NCBI GenBank assembly: GCA_947396885.1
Contig: OX377204.1
Span: forward strand, 37,743,686 to 37,807,685
DNA length: 64,000 bases
Reading direction: 5' to 3'
Source of the DNA: Heligmosomoides polygyrus polygyrus
Lineage: Eukaryota > Nematoda > Chromadorea > Rhabditida > Heligmosomidae
Part shown: piece after piece, positions 12,570-25,229 of the stretch
Position numbering within the stretch: position 1 is the stretch's first letter
Layout of the letters: the number at the start of each line of letters is the position of its first letter
Position numbers and translations under genes: made by a program
Notes under the pieces: model-generated
What the model was told of the DNA's origin: nothing
Seen by the model: only the letters and a program-made list of their open reading frames with translations
Databases searched by the model: none

Positions 12570-13700
12570 ACCTCAGTCCGGCAGAGCGATGAAAATGGTG
12601 GGGAATGCTTGAAACTGAAATCGACTTTTACCACTACATGCTGCAGTAGTGTTTCGCTTGCGATCACGACAGCTTTCTCGCGTCCTAGACTCCAAGGAAT
12701 TGAATGATTATCGAACCCTAGTACGTGAACAACGTTAGGCTATAAGAAGACTCCCACTGCGCTGTTACATTGCTTGCACTTTGCGAACTTAGAGGCTGAC
12801 CATTCCACTGACAGCTAACCTGCGCAGTAAATGGAACGCAGGGAATTTGAATGGAACAGAAAGGCTACAAGACGGAGGTTTTCTGCTCGACTAAAATCAT
12901 CAATCGACTAACAGTAAGGGCATCCCCTGTTGCCGAGGAAGGAGGCCAATTACTATGAAAACTTCGTACTGGGATGAATGATGACGGTTTGTAAGATAAA
13001 TTTCTATAGATTAATTGAGTAGATTAATTAATTAATTGTGACGAACTTTTTAAGAAAGCCTTGAGAGATCTCACTCTTGACTGTAGCTCGCAGCAGACTT
13101 CGTGTATCAGCTTCAAGTGTTAATACAACTAGTGCCAGAAATTTTTTAGTCGAAATCGCCTATGAGCATCCCTTTTTCTTGTTGAAGGCGAAACCCTGTC
13201 AAATTTTGGATTTTCCTTTTTTATTGAATTTTCCATATGAAGTGATGCGGAAATAATACGTCCCGCTATTTATGCATAGCGTCAATTAGAAGGATGATTC
13301 GAGGCAAGATTTCTTTATTTGACCATGGCTAATCGTATGAGCAATGCACTTCGGCTGTTTTAAAAAATTGAACAGCAGCATTCAGCACTATTCCTTGCTA
13401 TCCCTACTAAAAAAATACATGCAGTGCGCACCGTAACAAAGGCTACACCCTACCCTACTTTTTGTTGATACCACTAAAGCAGAAATCCCGTATATATCTT
13501 TTGAGGAAACTTGGTCCTAGTGTCTTCGAACTCTTGTAATTATAAGTCCACTTGGAAAGCCTGTCGAAATGAACCGCAACCAGCAAGAGCTTGCCAAGGT
13601 CAGCCTCAAGAACCCCCTCGTAAAAATTCAGTATGAAGTAAGGGGATTCCGTCCTTATTGAACAGGAACTGACTCCAGCAGTCAGGAGCAGCATGACAGG
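12570..13700. other. No supported feature
   Basis: AT-rich, with only short frames. Confidence 0.3.
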
Positions 13701-13715
13701 TAACGGAAATTTTAC

Positions 13716-13793
13716 CTCACATGGCACCGTCCCTGCAATGCTGAATTTTTTCCCTACCACTTGGACAAGGATCGGAAACGAACATAGAAGCAT
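13716..13793 (-). CDS. Candidate first exon of a small secreted protein, possibly transthyretin-like
   Basis: Minus-strand ATG at 13793 gives a short hydrophobic leader (MLLCSFPILVQVVG), then KKFSIAGTVPCE, and a good donor immediately follows (GAG|gtaaaa). A strand with the pattern V/I-x-G-x-V-x-C directly after a signal peptide is how nematode transthyretin-like (TTL) proteins begin, but the following TTL strands are not seen. The frame also stays open without splicing to a TAG at 13455, which weakens the exon model. The family call is tentative. Confidence 0.28.
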
Positions 13794-15059
13794 GTAGGCA
13801 AAAAATAGTGGGTTGTTTGGTAAAGGATTTTGCCGCATTGGATAGAAATGACGAGTAGGCGCAGGTAGGCCGTAGCAGTTTGGGTGACGGCACAGATGTG
13901 GAGCAGAGAACACTCTTCGGTCCGCTTATTTCAGAAGTTAAAGTTGGACATCCGTCTTGAGAGTTTAGGAGGCGATAAGAGAATGCTGAAAATATCATCG
14001 TTTGCCCACCTTTCTACGAATCACTGCATGTTGACTCCGCCCAATATCTTATTCGAGATATTTGATAAAATTATTGAACTCTTGTTTCGTCTTACGCCTT
14101 CGTCTTGAGCATATCATGGAAAGATCATAAGCAAAACCACCGAATATTATTAAAGCCCCTGATAATCTTGGTCAAGCTTGAAATAGAGTCGTATTATCCG
14201 CTGCTTCAAAGGGTAAGCCTGCGCTAATAATGAGCCTTCGAGAGGGATAATTATGGTAATCTCATCGGCAGTTTAACCTTTTCTTGGAATTTTCCTTAAA
14301 TTGCAACGTTTTTGCCAACATCTTACGCATAAACATGCTGGAAACAGTAATGGTCTGCAATGGCCAGCATTCGTCCGCTGTTAACCTGACACAGGGCACC
14401 TTGAAAGCGTGAATCAGTTTGCTCTAGCCCGTGGACATGACAAGCTGGTGAGTAGTGCGCAAAGTGCTGGGTTATCGTGCGAAAGAATCGGGCCTCTTCT
14501 GTTGACCAGCGCGGGCTGAAGTTGGGCTGAAGTTGGTTTTTCGGTGCGTTTCGTCAATTTCCTTACAGTATAAATCTTCTGTGATCGCTTGGCCTGGTGC
14601 CAAAAAGGTGTAGTGGATCACAGCAGCCGCCGACCACCACACAGAGACCATTACTTTTTCGGTGGAGGTTCGCCTCTGGAAAATGCCCAGGGGATTCGTC
14701 GGCGTCCAGCCAAAGTCCAGAATATTTCCTGCCGTCATGCTGAATTCACTTTTCATCGCAAGCGATGACTCGATCCAAAAACGGGTCAGTTTTGTTGCGT
14801 AAAAGTAGAAAAGAATGGAAATGTGACAATTTTTGCCGCTCAATCAACGCGTGGGGCACCCACCTCTCGAGCCTTTTCATCTTTCCAAGGCGTTTCAAGG
14901 CATCCGCAACAGCAGTTTCACTGGCGTATCGCCTATCCGCGTCCCGGGAACTGTTCGGGATGGTTCAGCTTCCACCACAAAACCGGACAGAAATATAAAG
15001 CAACGTTGAAACATAAACTACATAGTCAGATAGAGCGAAAATTTTCATACAGAAATTAG

Positions 15060-18000
15060 AATTATTGCGCAATGCAAGTTGAATTTTTACATAATGAAAG
15101 GCCTAACAGCCAAAATCTAGTTAAAGCTAAGGAATTTTTCGAGAGCTGTAATTTAACACAAAATCTTACGAAGCCTACTGGTGGTGATTCAATTCTTGAC
15201 ATAGTTCTCACCTCAGCACTTATCCTGAGAAATATTTCTATTCTCCCGCCTTCTGCGTCAGCTGATCACAACGTAGTCGGCTTCGAAATCCAAGCGCCGT
15301 CATGTAGTCAACGTGAATTTCCATTTCCAAATTTCAACAAGGCGAATTACGCTGGTTTAGAGGAATACTTCAGCTGCATATGTTGGTGGAAAGTTTTCCC
15401 AGTTTACCAAAATACTGATGATTTATTCAAAAATTCTGTCGCGTTGTCTATTCTGGGTTATCAATTTATGTACCCTTTGATACCATGAGAATTCAACATT
15501 ATCCTAAACACATTTTAAACCTGTCGCAAAAATTGCGTCTTCTCAACTCCCTGTCGAACTTACTCTTCTACCTACGGTATAAAAAGGTAGGTGAAGAATT
15601 GGACCACCATTTGAAAAGGTTCCTAGCTTACAATGAAAAGCTGTCACCGAAAACACGTAATAAGAAGGCATTGTTTTCTATCATGCGGTCTAGCTCAAAG
15701 CTCATGCGGATCCAACTGTTCTAAAGGATGACGACGGTACCGTTTATATTAATGATAGTCGAAAAGCTGAAGCACTAGCAGGGTTTTTTGCTTCAGTTTT
15801 TACTGATGTGGAGAGCACTGATAGTAGTGAGCTTAACGAGGTATTCCTTAATGAAAATACTTTTGATTGTCCAGAATATGACATCAGTGAATTTGTGATA
15901 CAGCGCACGGAAGTACTAAGAATAATGAAGCGACCGAAGGTGTAAGTACCTTTTGACGGAATCCACAAATAGTCTGCAAAAAATGTGCTTAGTCTCTTTG
16001 TAGGCCTTTAGCCATAATTTTCAATCTTTTCTTGATCTACAGTGAAGTTTCCAAAATCTTGAAAGAGTCAATCATTACTGCTGTTCCAAACTACTAGGAT
16101 TGAGTTGCTTTCTTCCTTTCGGCCGATAAGTATTATTCCGACCCCAATCAAAGTGATGGAAAGCATTGTCAGAGATAAGTTGCTGGCCTGTCTATCTAGA
16201 AGTAATTCGATTCCGTACAAACAGCATGGATTCATGTGAGACGCTTCCACCGCCACTCAGCTTTCTGACTGCTTATTTGATTGGAACCTTGCACTGAACG
16301 ATGGAAATTCCGTTGATGTAATTTATTTCGATTTGTCCAAAGCTTTTGACAAGATCAATCATCAAAAACTCTTAAACATGCTGTACCAGAATGGAGTTCA
16401 TTTGTTCCTTCTAAAGTGGATACGTTCTTATTTAAGTGGGAAGCATATGCGCGTTAAAATTGATAACTCATTTTCGAAATGCTTTGATTGCAAAAATGGA
16501 GTACCACAAAGAGGAGTACTGTCGCCGACCCTTTTTCTTGCTTACACCTCTGACCTGCCCTCGAGGCTAGCCACAAGCACTTGTGCTGAGGTAAAGATGT
16601 ATGCTGACGCCGTAAAAATTTATGGGGCCTACAACGATAATAACAAAACCTTTGTGCACCAAGCATTAACCCAGTCCATTGTTGAAATGGGCTGATGCTT
16701 GGCGAATTTCTGTCAATCTGTCTAAAATAACAGTTTTCCGCATTGGCAGTGTCCCTTCATTGAATTCTAAAGTCAACAATTGCGAGCTGCTTTCTGTGTC
16801 TGGTGTCCTTGACCTTGGCATTTTCATGAATTGAAGTTTGAAAAGCATGTCAACAATATAGTGCGAAAAGCATTCTCTATTAAGCATTTGATTTGTAGAA
16901 GCATAAAATGCAATGACAGCTCCATACTGATTAGTTTATATAAAACATATGTAATCCCTATATTGGAATACTGTTTGCAGGTTTGGAGTCCTTCCTCGAA
17001 ACGGCTCCAGACCAAAATTGAGAAGGTTCAGAAGTCTCACTAAGATGCTATGGTATTTTGCAGGTGTGTATGAAGTTCGGGTGATATGAGGGCGATTTCA
17101 AATTATCAAGAGAGAATTAAACTTTTTAACCTTACAAGTCTTCTTTACAGACGCGTATTCAGCGATTTAGTTTTTTGCTTCAAGGTCCTTAAAGGAGAGT
17201 CTCTACTAAGACCCTGTAAGTATTGGGTCTTTTTGCCTACATTAGGTCATCGTAATAGCTACCGCTTCCAGTATTCCACTATTAAAAGAAAAAGTCGTGA
17301 AAAAGTGTTTACCTCTCTTGTTCACCGAGGTGCTCGTTGGTTACAAATGTTACCTCAATGTTTTAGAGTTATCAAATACTTTTGTTTTTCGAAAAAAAAA
17401 ACATGAGGAAAGTAGACCTAATTTCAACACTACACCTCGCTGATATTACGTAAGGGCAACAGTGCAGTTTTCCGTTCTCCTTAACCTCTAATTCATAGCT
17501 CCCTCATGCCTTGATTTCACACAGGTAAACATGTTGCTTTGGTGTATTTGTGTTCTTACGTTATTTGTTTCTAATTCATGTTCCTATTTGTTTCTGTTTT
17601 GTTGCTCAAAACTTTCCGTATTCCTTTTGCTTTCCTGCTCACCTTTGTTGCACTTATCATTTTCTTTCATGACAGTTCTGTTTGTTCTCCTATATAACAC
17701 TAGGATATCGTGCTTTCTTCCTTATTCTACATACACCACGCGTTACGCGGGTGTTGAGGAGCGATGGAGTTGACGGACCTACCAAGTTGCTATCCGGAGC
17801 CGACTTCGATTACGACTTGCAAGGTTTGGCGGGCCACTGCTCTTCTCCACCAATAGCTCCACTAATCAACCCTTTACTACCCATTTTTTTATTTGCCATG
17901 CGTCAAAATATTTCGCTTCTGCTTCTCCTTGTTTTTTCTCAGCAGTTTTTTCCTCTTTTTTCCTTTTCCTCTTCTAAATAGCACATAACGCTGTTCAGTT

Positions 18001-18112
18001 TTGGTTTGTTGAGGTTTCCCGTCTTTTGCCATGTACTAGTCACACTCCATGTCCATGGATTTCTTGTATTTTTGAATTTTGTGCGCATTTATGTGCAAAT
18101 AAATAAATAGAT
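15060..18112 (+). mobile_element. CR1/jockey-type LINE, decayed
   Basis: A plus-strand non-LTR retrotransposon. The end of an AP-like endonuclease is visible at 15072-15330 (LDIVLTS ... SADHNVVG, the terminal DH of the fold). A linker follows (15485-15724), then reverse transcriptase fragments: FDLSKAFDKINH near 16330 (motif A), NGVPQRGVLSPTLF near 16495 (motif B) and YADAVKIY near 16597 (motif C, normally FADD). The CR1-type C-terminus (YKTYVIPILEYCLQVWSP) is near 16940-17000, and further fragments run to 17400. An untranslated 3' segment ends in a short AAAT-type tail near 18100-18112. Several frameshifts and stops are present, and the second catalytic Asp of motif C is Ala, so this copy is dead. 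Confidence 0.8.
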
Positions 18113-18524
18113 ATTAATAGACGAATGAAAAATAGTAGCACAAAACGCTGAGAAATTTCCTGACAATCTAATTATAATTATAATATCATTTCCTGAAGCA
18201 CGTATATTCTTACCTCCATGTAAGTTATTTTCTTTCAAATAGTCCAATATGAATATGACACGGTCAAAATAGCGGTCAGAAGGGTCTATCAGTAGTGGGG
18301 ATCTAAATTTTATCAAAATGTGTGCACCGGCTTTTTTTACATAGTCAACGTAATAGTTTCAACAAAAGTTGGAATGATTAAAAGAGGTTTGGTACCGATT
18401 AATTTTACCCTCCCGTTATATACACACTAATATCTACTCATCTTAGCATCCTCCTGCACCACTAACGAGCCATCGGAGATCTTTCGTAGTAAACGTTTTT
18501 TCTAAATGAGTGTTGTAGGACAAA

Positions 18525-19050
18525 CTAAAAATCATCGCACCTCACCTTTATTCTGCGCCTTTATTTTAAGTGGATCGGAACATTACATTTGGTAGGCCTC
18601 CGGCAGAGAGTAAGAGTTTGATAGCGACATTCCTTAGATTTAGCCGAAACTGTTAGACGGGCATACTCATGCTACCATCGGCTCCATTGCCCTTTTCGTG
18701 TACGTATGATCAGAAGATACTGGCAAAAGGGTGTAGGTGCTCACATTTTCGATTTGTTGAGTGCGTATCTGAGGGAAGCTGTTGAGCATTTCACCGGGAA
18801 GAACTGGACGAAGAGGGGATTAAAACCAGTTTGACCGACGGCAAAGTTGGCGACCGGCAGGAATGTGGCTGCTCATTGAATCTGGCTTCACCTTGAGACA
18901 GTGAACGTCATACACTGGCTGCCAATGCATCACCACAAACGAGAAGTCGTCCATTTGCTGCAGCCCCGTGTACAACTACCAGAACTTCCGTCGTGCAAGT
19001 CATCGACTGCTAAGGGAATCATAATGTTCGGGTGGAGTGTCTTCGCAAAC
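18525..19050 (+). repeat. 0.53-kb interspersed repeat, copy 1
   Basis: Nearly the whole interval matches the reverse complement of 29097-29640: the same order of words, including tggtaggcct, the block around gcttcaccttgagacagt and gtgcaagtcatcgactgctaa. Divergence is moderate (roughly one base in five to ten, with indels). A short shared peptide, LPSCKSSTAK, is encoded in both copies, but no longer frame is conserved. Family unknown. Confidence 0.75.
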
Positions 19051-20016
19051 AGAAAATTTTCAACAAGTTACTTGCACATTATGAACTCCAAAATATGTTA
19101 CATGCGCCTTTAGAATTCCAAAATAAGTTGCTTGCGAGCTTTCCACCGCACTAGCTAACTTGCAAGGTTGCACCCAGGACTTTTAAACTTGCACGCGACT
19201 AACTGCAGTGCAGCCTTGCAAGAAGCTTTCGTGCAAGCTAATGTTCCGCGTCTATTTAGTTTGAGACACGTCCTCACTGCGGCTTATGAGGACGCGCCGT
19301 TCTCCGTGTTGATCGAGATTCTTTCACTGTTGGACTATCGCTTTCGTTTTCTAGCGTGACTTTGTGATTATTACAACTTTATATTAACGGTTTAGAGTTG
19401 AAATGGGCAAACAGCTAGAGTACAGCCTGTGCCAGTGGCAATTACTTAAGGGATTTAGCATTATTACTAATGCGGGCTTGTTTGCCATGAAGTGGATTAG
19501 AGAACTCTGACCATAATCGTTTAATACTCGCTAAATAAGCAAATTATAGCCTAACCAGGTGTTGTATTAGTGGATTTTCTACCTTTCTTCTTCTGATATT
19601 CCTGTTTACACAAGGAAGTGTCTACAGAGTGACTTACGTGATTTGGGTGAGTTTTCGACTAGTGATGCCGGTGAATAAGCTATTTATTTGAATAAGTAAT
19701 TATTTACTTATTATAAGTCTTTTGTTGTTTTTCTGTATAAAGTGGTTGGGAAATCTTTTCTTATCTGTTGATGTTCATGCATTACTGTCTTTCGTGGGAT
19801 AGGTATTGGTGATCGAAAGCTTCGATTGAAACCTTTTTAGGGTTAGGAATAACTTTAATGGCAGTCGCGCATCCATCATCTGCTGGTTTGCTTTTGAAAA
19901 AAGATGGGCCGCGGGATGATTTCGCGAATAAATAAGGAAAGAGTTGGTGAAACCGAAACGGATGAAGTGCTTCCACGTAGTTTCTACAAGGCTCAACCCG
20001 AAACGTAGGGCGAACA
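19051..20016. other. No supported feature
   Basis: AT-rich, with short tandem-like words (agttacttgca/agttgcttgcg near 19065-19135). No coding evidence. Confidence 0.3.
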
Positions 20017-20353
20017 TGTTGGGATAACGATCTTGGAGAGACATATTCTCGGCACTACTTTCTGCACCAGCACAGGACGTGCTGAATATGTTTATAACAT
20101 TTTTGAATTCTTTGCTTGAATCATCTCTGACATTAAAAATTATATTCCGAGATTTCCATTCTATGACTAACAATATTCTAACTTTGTATATGTCATTTTC
20201 TTAATTATCATCTTGACCCTCTCAAATTGCCATTCTATTCCATTCATGTCTCATACTTCAATAAAACCTCCATAACGCTTCTTTTCTTATATAAGTCTGC
20301 CATCGTCGTGGAAAGCGTGTGCAATAAAGAATACAGTCCATTCTTCCAAATCA
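20017..20353 (+). repeat. 5' LTR
   Basis: 337 bp, TG...CA ends. It carries the promoter-like TATATAAG at about 20287 and the polyadenylation word AATAAAG at about 20324. It has about 25 bp near its left end (ataacgatcttgg...) that are missing from the 3' copy. Confidence 0.75.
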
Positions 20354-20779
20354 AGTGGCGACCCAGCAAGGTTTCGAACCTTGAATCTTCGGTTTAGAAC
20401 CTTTACAACAACAAACGTGCCTCATTCTTCAGGACCCGCAAAGTCATCCAATGGGAATGCTGTCAATAAAAGCAGAAGGCATCAAATTTCGATGCAACAG
20501 AAAAATCTACTTTTACACCAGAGGTTATCGAATCGTTTCAGAATCCATCCATTGATGTCACAGAGCTGGAAGCTGTCACAGTGACACGTGCCACCTCGTT
20601 AAAGTATTGGACAACTAGTAGAGCTCTCGGAAACCGCCAATAACAGTCCAGGATATACATCATGTTCTTCCAGTTGCGGCTGCCTCGCGTGCGAAGGATG
20701 CGTTTTCTGCCCTCCGAGTTGCCTTTTACATAGACTCTATGCAACGCCAAGAACCTCCCGAATCTGCCCGGTCTTCCAC

Positions 20780-21770
20780 TGCTCCAGCTGGGAACTACAA
20801 GTCAACGTACAACTTTCACTACAACGAGAAGATGAAACCACCTCCACCTACATCCAACTACTACCCGGACGCGCCATAACCTGGAACGATCTTGAACTTT
20901 CCCACATTGGCACCATAACCCCGGAACTTCCGATCCTGTCCTCTACCTTCGCCTCATACGAGAAAACAACGTCAACTGTTAAACCCGCACACTCAGGACA
21001 ACTTCATAGTCACTCCGTCGGGCAACTACAATGTCCAACTTTTCACGCTGCATAACGCTTCGACTGCCAATTCTCACGCAACCTATGCACCTGCACAAAT
21101 TCGCTACACAAGGTTTCCTGCAATTGCAGCATCGGCAGCGTGCAGGATCATGTAGAAACCCAACTTCTTCCTCACGCGTCTAAGAACTTTCTCATCTTCG
21201 AACAAGACAACGACGTCCAAGTCAAAACGCAAATCGGATCAGCAATTCAAGTTCATGTGCTATGAGAAAACCTCAAAATGACTACGCTCCAACACATCAG
21301 CACCTGCCAAGTTCAAACAAGCGAACTTACTGGCTGCTACAGCTGCTCCAGGCGCCTTATTATCGTTACTATCCACAAGCGATAATGATGAAGTGCTCGC
21401 CAACATAAACTGCGACAAGCACAACCACGTCATCAAGTGCACCGAAAGTGGCTACCTCAACAAAATCTTCTTCATGTTCGACAATCCTGAAATAACAAGC
21501 AAGTGCACTGCTACATGCCCGGGAGGAGCTTCACGATCAAAAGATCCCTCGATTTCGTCAACGATAGAGCCATTTTGGCGGACTACAGTGCAATGAACGT
21601 CAAAAGGATCATTCAAGAAGATCTATCCTTCATCGATAATTTGATCGAAAAATCGTTATCATTAGTCACCTCTTGGACAGAATTATAGAAAATTCTCCCA
21701 TTTTTGATACTCTCTCTTGTTCTTGTAATCTTTTTTGTCAAAAGTTGTCTAAGACCACATCATGTAAAAA
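20780..21770 (+). pseudogene. Envelope-like glycoprotein remnant of the LTR element
   Basis: In the interior just before the 3' LTR, cysteine-containing segments appear in alternating frames (for example around 21412-21525, with three or more Cys and a Phe-rich loop). They are followed by a helical segment and, at about 21688-21750, a strongly hydrophobic stretch of about 20 residues with a short basic/Cys tail: the layout of a type I membrane fusion glycoprotein C-terminus. Nematode BEL/Pao elements with phlebovirus-like class II envelopes are established knowledge; assigning this copy to them is inference from layout. It is broken by at least one frameshift near 21520 and a TAG at 21686 just before the membrane segment, so no functional product is expected. 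Confidence 0.42.
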
Positions 21771-21785
21771 GCCACTGAGCTTTGC

Positions 21786-22090
21786 TGTTGGGAGTTTCTG
21801 CACCAGCACAGGACGTGCAGAATATGTTTATAGCATTTTCGAATTCTTTGCTTGAATCATCTCCGAAATTGCAACTCATATTCCGAGATTCCCATTCCAT
21901 GACTAACAATATTCCGACTTTGTATATGTTATTTTCTTTATCATCAACTTGACCCTCTCAAATTGCCATTCTATTCCATTCATGTCTCACACTTCAATAG
22001 AACCTCCATAACGTTTCCTTTCTTATATAAGTCTGCCACCGTTGTAGAAAGCATTGTGCAATAAAGAATACCGTCCATTCTTCCAAATCA
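21786..22090 (+). repeat. 3' LTR
   Basis: 305 bp, same ends and internal landmarks as the 5' copy. It differs by scattered substitutions and a short deletion near the left end, indicating an old insertion. Confidence 0.75.
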
Positions 22091-23110
22091 ACTACTGCGG
22101 TATCTGCTCGACGTCATGTTAAGTACGAGACTGCAACTTTGACTATACCTCAAAGCTTAAAACTGAAAGTTTTAATACTATTATAATGTCGTGCGAGGTA
22201 TGGTTATTAGTCCTTGGTTTTGTGGTGAACCATGGTAGCTAGAGAAAACAGAATGCTAGACCGGAGTCTGGGCATGTTGACAGAGCAGGTATGATTCTTC
22301 CATGAGGAGCCATAGTCCTGATATGATCGGAGCATTAAACACGTGGAGCATTAAGTCAAGTTTGGGGTGAAATCGGCGATTCGCACCCTGGCACCTTTAC
22401 TTTATCCATATTTACTGTAATGTATCATAGTCGGCAAAGATCTGCAAAACTGACATCATATTCCGAACTGCGCTTCAAAAAATCCAGTTGGGTGAGATTT
22501 GGGCCAATTTGGTTATCAGGCCCTCACCACTGCTTCTAACTCGTAACTGTCATAACATATAGTAATCGGTTGTGATTTCCGAACCGGCCGTCATATTGTC
22601 ATCAGCTCCTCAAATATTTCTCTTGAGCAAAGCTTAGACAACATTTTTCTCGACGTCTGGAACCGGGAGCGTATAATTGTGCCAATGAATCGGGTCTAAT
22701 TCTTAGCGAAATTTTTGGTCTAAATTTCACATGGAGAGCTTCGTTTGATAGTTTCGGATTTTCGACGGGGTGCTAACTACATATTTGCGACACCAGGGAG
22801 TTGAAGCACAAATCCGTGCCCGTGCATGCTACCACATCGCTTTTCTACCTACTGCACCACCATACTCGAATAGCGGAGCTGTTTGAGGTCTAAGTCAGCA
22901 GAGCGGTAAAGTGGAAATGGTCCGTTATTCCGCTTCCCAATGTTAAGGGCAGATAAGGAACACATTTTTGGAACCCGCTACGGAAGCTGCATCCCACATG
23001 GACCAGTGACTTCCAGGATATGATTATGCGGCATCTTCCCGACGAGGAATCCTTTCGTCGCCGCAGATTATTCGCTTCGCATGTCATGGCGACTCAACTA
23101 AGCGCTCTCT
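22091..23110. other. No supported feature
   Basis: No motif or repeat recognised. Confidence 0.3.
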
Positions 23111-23119
23111 CTCTTACAG

Positions 23120-23239
23120 CATGTTTTCGTCGCAACAATGCCCGATCGCTGTACTATTATTCTCGACTCTTGCACCGAATTCTCGAACCAGGTAGTGGAA
23201 GCTGCTCTGATTCTGCAAAAAATGGACAACATCCTGAAG
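23120..23239 (+). CDS. Candidate internal exon, unknown protein
   Basis: Exactly 40 codons lie between a good acceptor (ctctctcttacag) and a donor (CTGAAG|gtaact), phase 0 at both ends, with coding-like composition (VATMPDRCTIILDSC ... LQKMDNILK). I do not recognise the protein and could not find a confident partner exon, though the open segment just upstream (23020-23095) is also protein-like. Chance occurrence is possible. Confidence 0.3.
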
Positions 23240-24829
23240 GTAACTGTCGAATCCGCAGGTAGCTGAAGGGGAAAGGGTCTGTAATAATGGAGGTGAAAGT
23301 CGTGTCGGGGGTTACCGCTCCTCCTTGAAAAGCTGGTTGCTTATGCCTGGTTAAAAGCTAAGCACCGTCGCATCCTGGTTTCTTTGAATTCCCCAGCGGG
23401 ATGGTTTTTCCCGAGATCGATATTTTCTCGAAGTAAAGAAAGAAGCTGTGAAGAGCTTGTAGCTTTTTATGTGGTGCATTGTGACCAGACCTTCTGTTTC
23501 AAGCACTTTGGGCTGTTTATCAGTGATGCTGAAGGTTCATCCATCATAATGTCTCATTGCCTGGTGATTAAAAACCGGTCAGTAACGATCAACGTTACTT
23601 TTCATGGCACACACCTACAAAAATCTGCTAATCTGCTAAAAGGGCCTGAAAGTTCTGTGAACCTCAGCACTCCTAAATCTCAATCAAACAGTTAAAATGC
23701 AAAAATAGTGCAATGCACGAAAACCGATCCCCGACTTCACCTCATGAGGCATCACCACTATCCCCAACGCTCCAAGCCACTTGCCGGCCTGGCATCGCGG
23801 CATATTCACAAGAAGTCTCCACAACAACGCTCGTGAGTCCCGACTCCAGGGTGAACTTTTGGACCCCTACTCCTTTGGCGTGCGACTCGCTTTCAAAGTT
23901 CAGACATACGCCTCAGCCCCTTTCTTTGTCAATGTACTGGTCGCGTCAATACAATAGCTTCTCCTTTCCAACCCTTACTCGGAGGATCTTTGAACTAATG
24001 CCCACTTTTAGGAAATCAAGAGAACTTTCCAAAAATTCCAGCCATAAGTTCACTGGAAAATCGCTCTTGAAGAGACGAATGTATTTGCTCTGTCTAAGCT
24101 GACGTGGTGGCGAAAAACCAACAGCGAATAAGTCTCGATTAGGCGACCCAATGGAAATGGAAATGAAAATGGAGCCTCTAACCCAATAGTATAAAATAGC
24201 AAAAAAGGCTGGCTTGAGCCGTATGGGAAAGTCGAGGCAAGCTGAGCCTTTGCAGCTCCTAATGAAGAACTGAGTGGCCTCGATTGACTTGCTGGTCTGC
24301 AACTGGAATCACATCAATTACTATCTGCACGTTTGTGGTTTTTAATTCAGCTCACATCAGCAAGCCCAGCATCTGCAGTAAAAGCTTGATCCAAACGCTT
24401 TCAACGAATATGCGGACTATGCAACTATCTACATACAAAACGTTCAGCGGTCTAGATGCCTCCAAACGTCAGGCTGGGGGCTTCGCCCCAAACCCCGAAA
24501 ATAGAAGAACCCCAATCTTCCTCCTTTAGGTTTTCTCACTTTCAATCCAGGAAAAACTGCTTTCATTATACAAATTAGCGGAACGGGATATGGTAGGTCA
24601 GAATCCTCACTGCTCCTATGAAGCCCATCCACACTCTATCGCATATACGCGATTTATTCTCCGAAGTGCCTAGTCGTAGTCCCTACGTGGCGAGAAACAG
24701 ATTATGAGAATCCTAATCCGAAGTACTTAATCTGCAGAAACATTGTTAAAATTAATCGGCATTAGTCGACCGTTAGTCCGTATAGTCCGACGGCAACAAT
24801 ACTCCTTCGAATCCCATTGTCACTCTCTA

Positions 24830-25058
24830 TACCTTCCCCCCCCCCCGCCTCCCTGCTAATATTTCCTTACCTGTGTGCTGGCAAAGAAACGAAGTGAGAG
24901 TCAAGCACGCGCATGTGACACTGAGTCCCGACTCATGTGTCACCACGTTGCCACGACTTGTGACCCGTGTTCAGAAAGCCGACACACATTGGGCGATATT
25001 GAGGGAAAATACTGGTCTCCCTTATTCCCCCCCCCCCCCCCGCTTCCCTCTAGTGCTC
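24830..25058. repeat. C-tract-rich low-complexity stretch
   Basis: Two poly-C runs (about 24836-24847 and 25027-25041) bracket a segment of host-like sequence. No gene. Confidence 0.6.
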
Positions 25059-25229
25059 CCTTTCGTTGATCCCCTCGTTCTGGTGTCCCTTACTTGGAAG
25101 GCGTACGCAAGTTGGACGTCTGCGGCACGTCTTCTGAATTCCTCCGCACTTCAGAAGACGTGCCGCAGACGTCCAACTTGCGTAGGCCTTCCAAGTAAGG
25201 GACACCAGGACGAGGGGATCAACGAAAGG
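25059..25229. repeat. Large foldback, 80-bp arms
   Basis: Arms 25059-25138 and 25150-25229 are reverse complements with two mismatches noticed, separated by 11 nt. The word gacgtctgcggcacgtcttctgaat in the arm recurs in direct orientation at about 25240 and, diverged, at about 25285, so the foldback sits inside a short tandem array. Confidence 0.9.

Larger units (their letters stand above)
20017..22090 (+). mobile_element. LTR retroelement remnant (probably BEL/Pao type), internally deleted
   Basis: Two similar terminal repeats in direct orientation flank a 1.43-kb interior. Both begin TGTTGGGA and end AAATCA, and both contain a TATA box (cttatataagtctgcc) and AATAAAG. The 5' copy is followed at once by tggcgacccagc, a primer-binding-site-like word; TGGCGACC after the LTR is common in BEL/Pao elements. 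No gag, protease, RT or integrase is visible; the 3' half of the interior encodes an envelope-like protein. No 5-bp target duplication was found (gaaca left, actac right), consistent with age or recombination. Confidence 0.72.
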
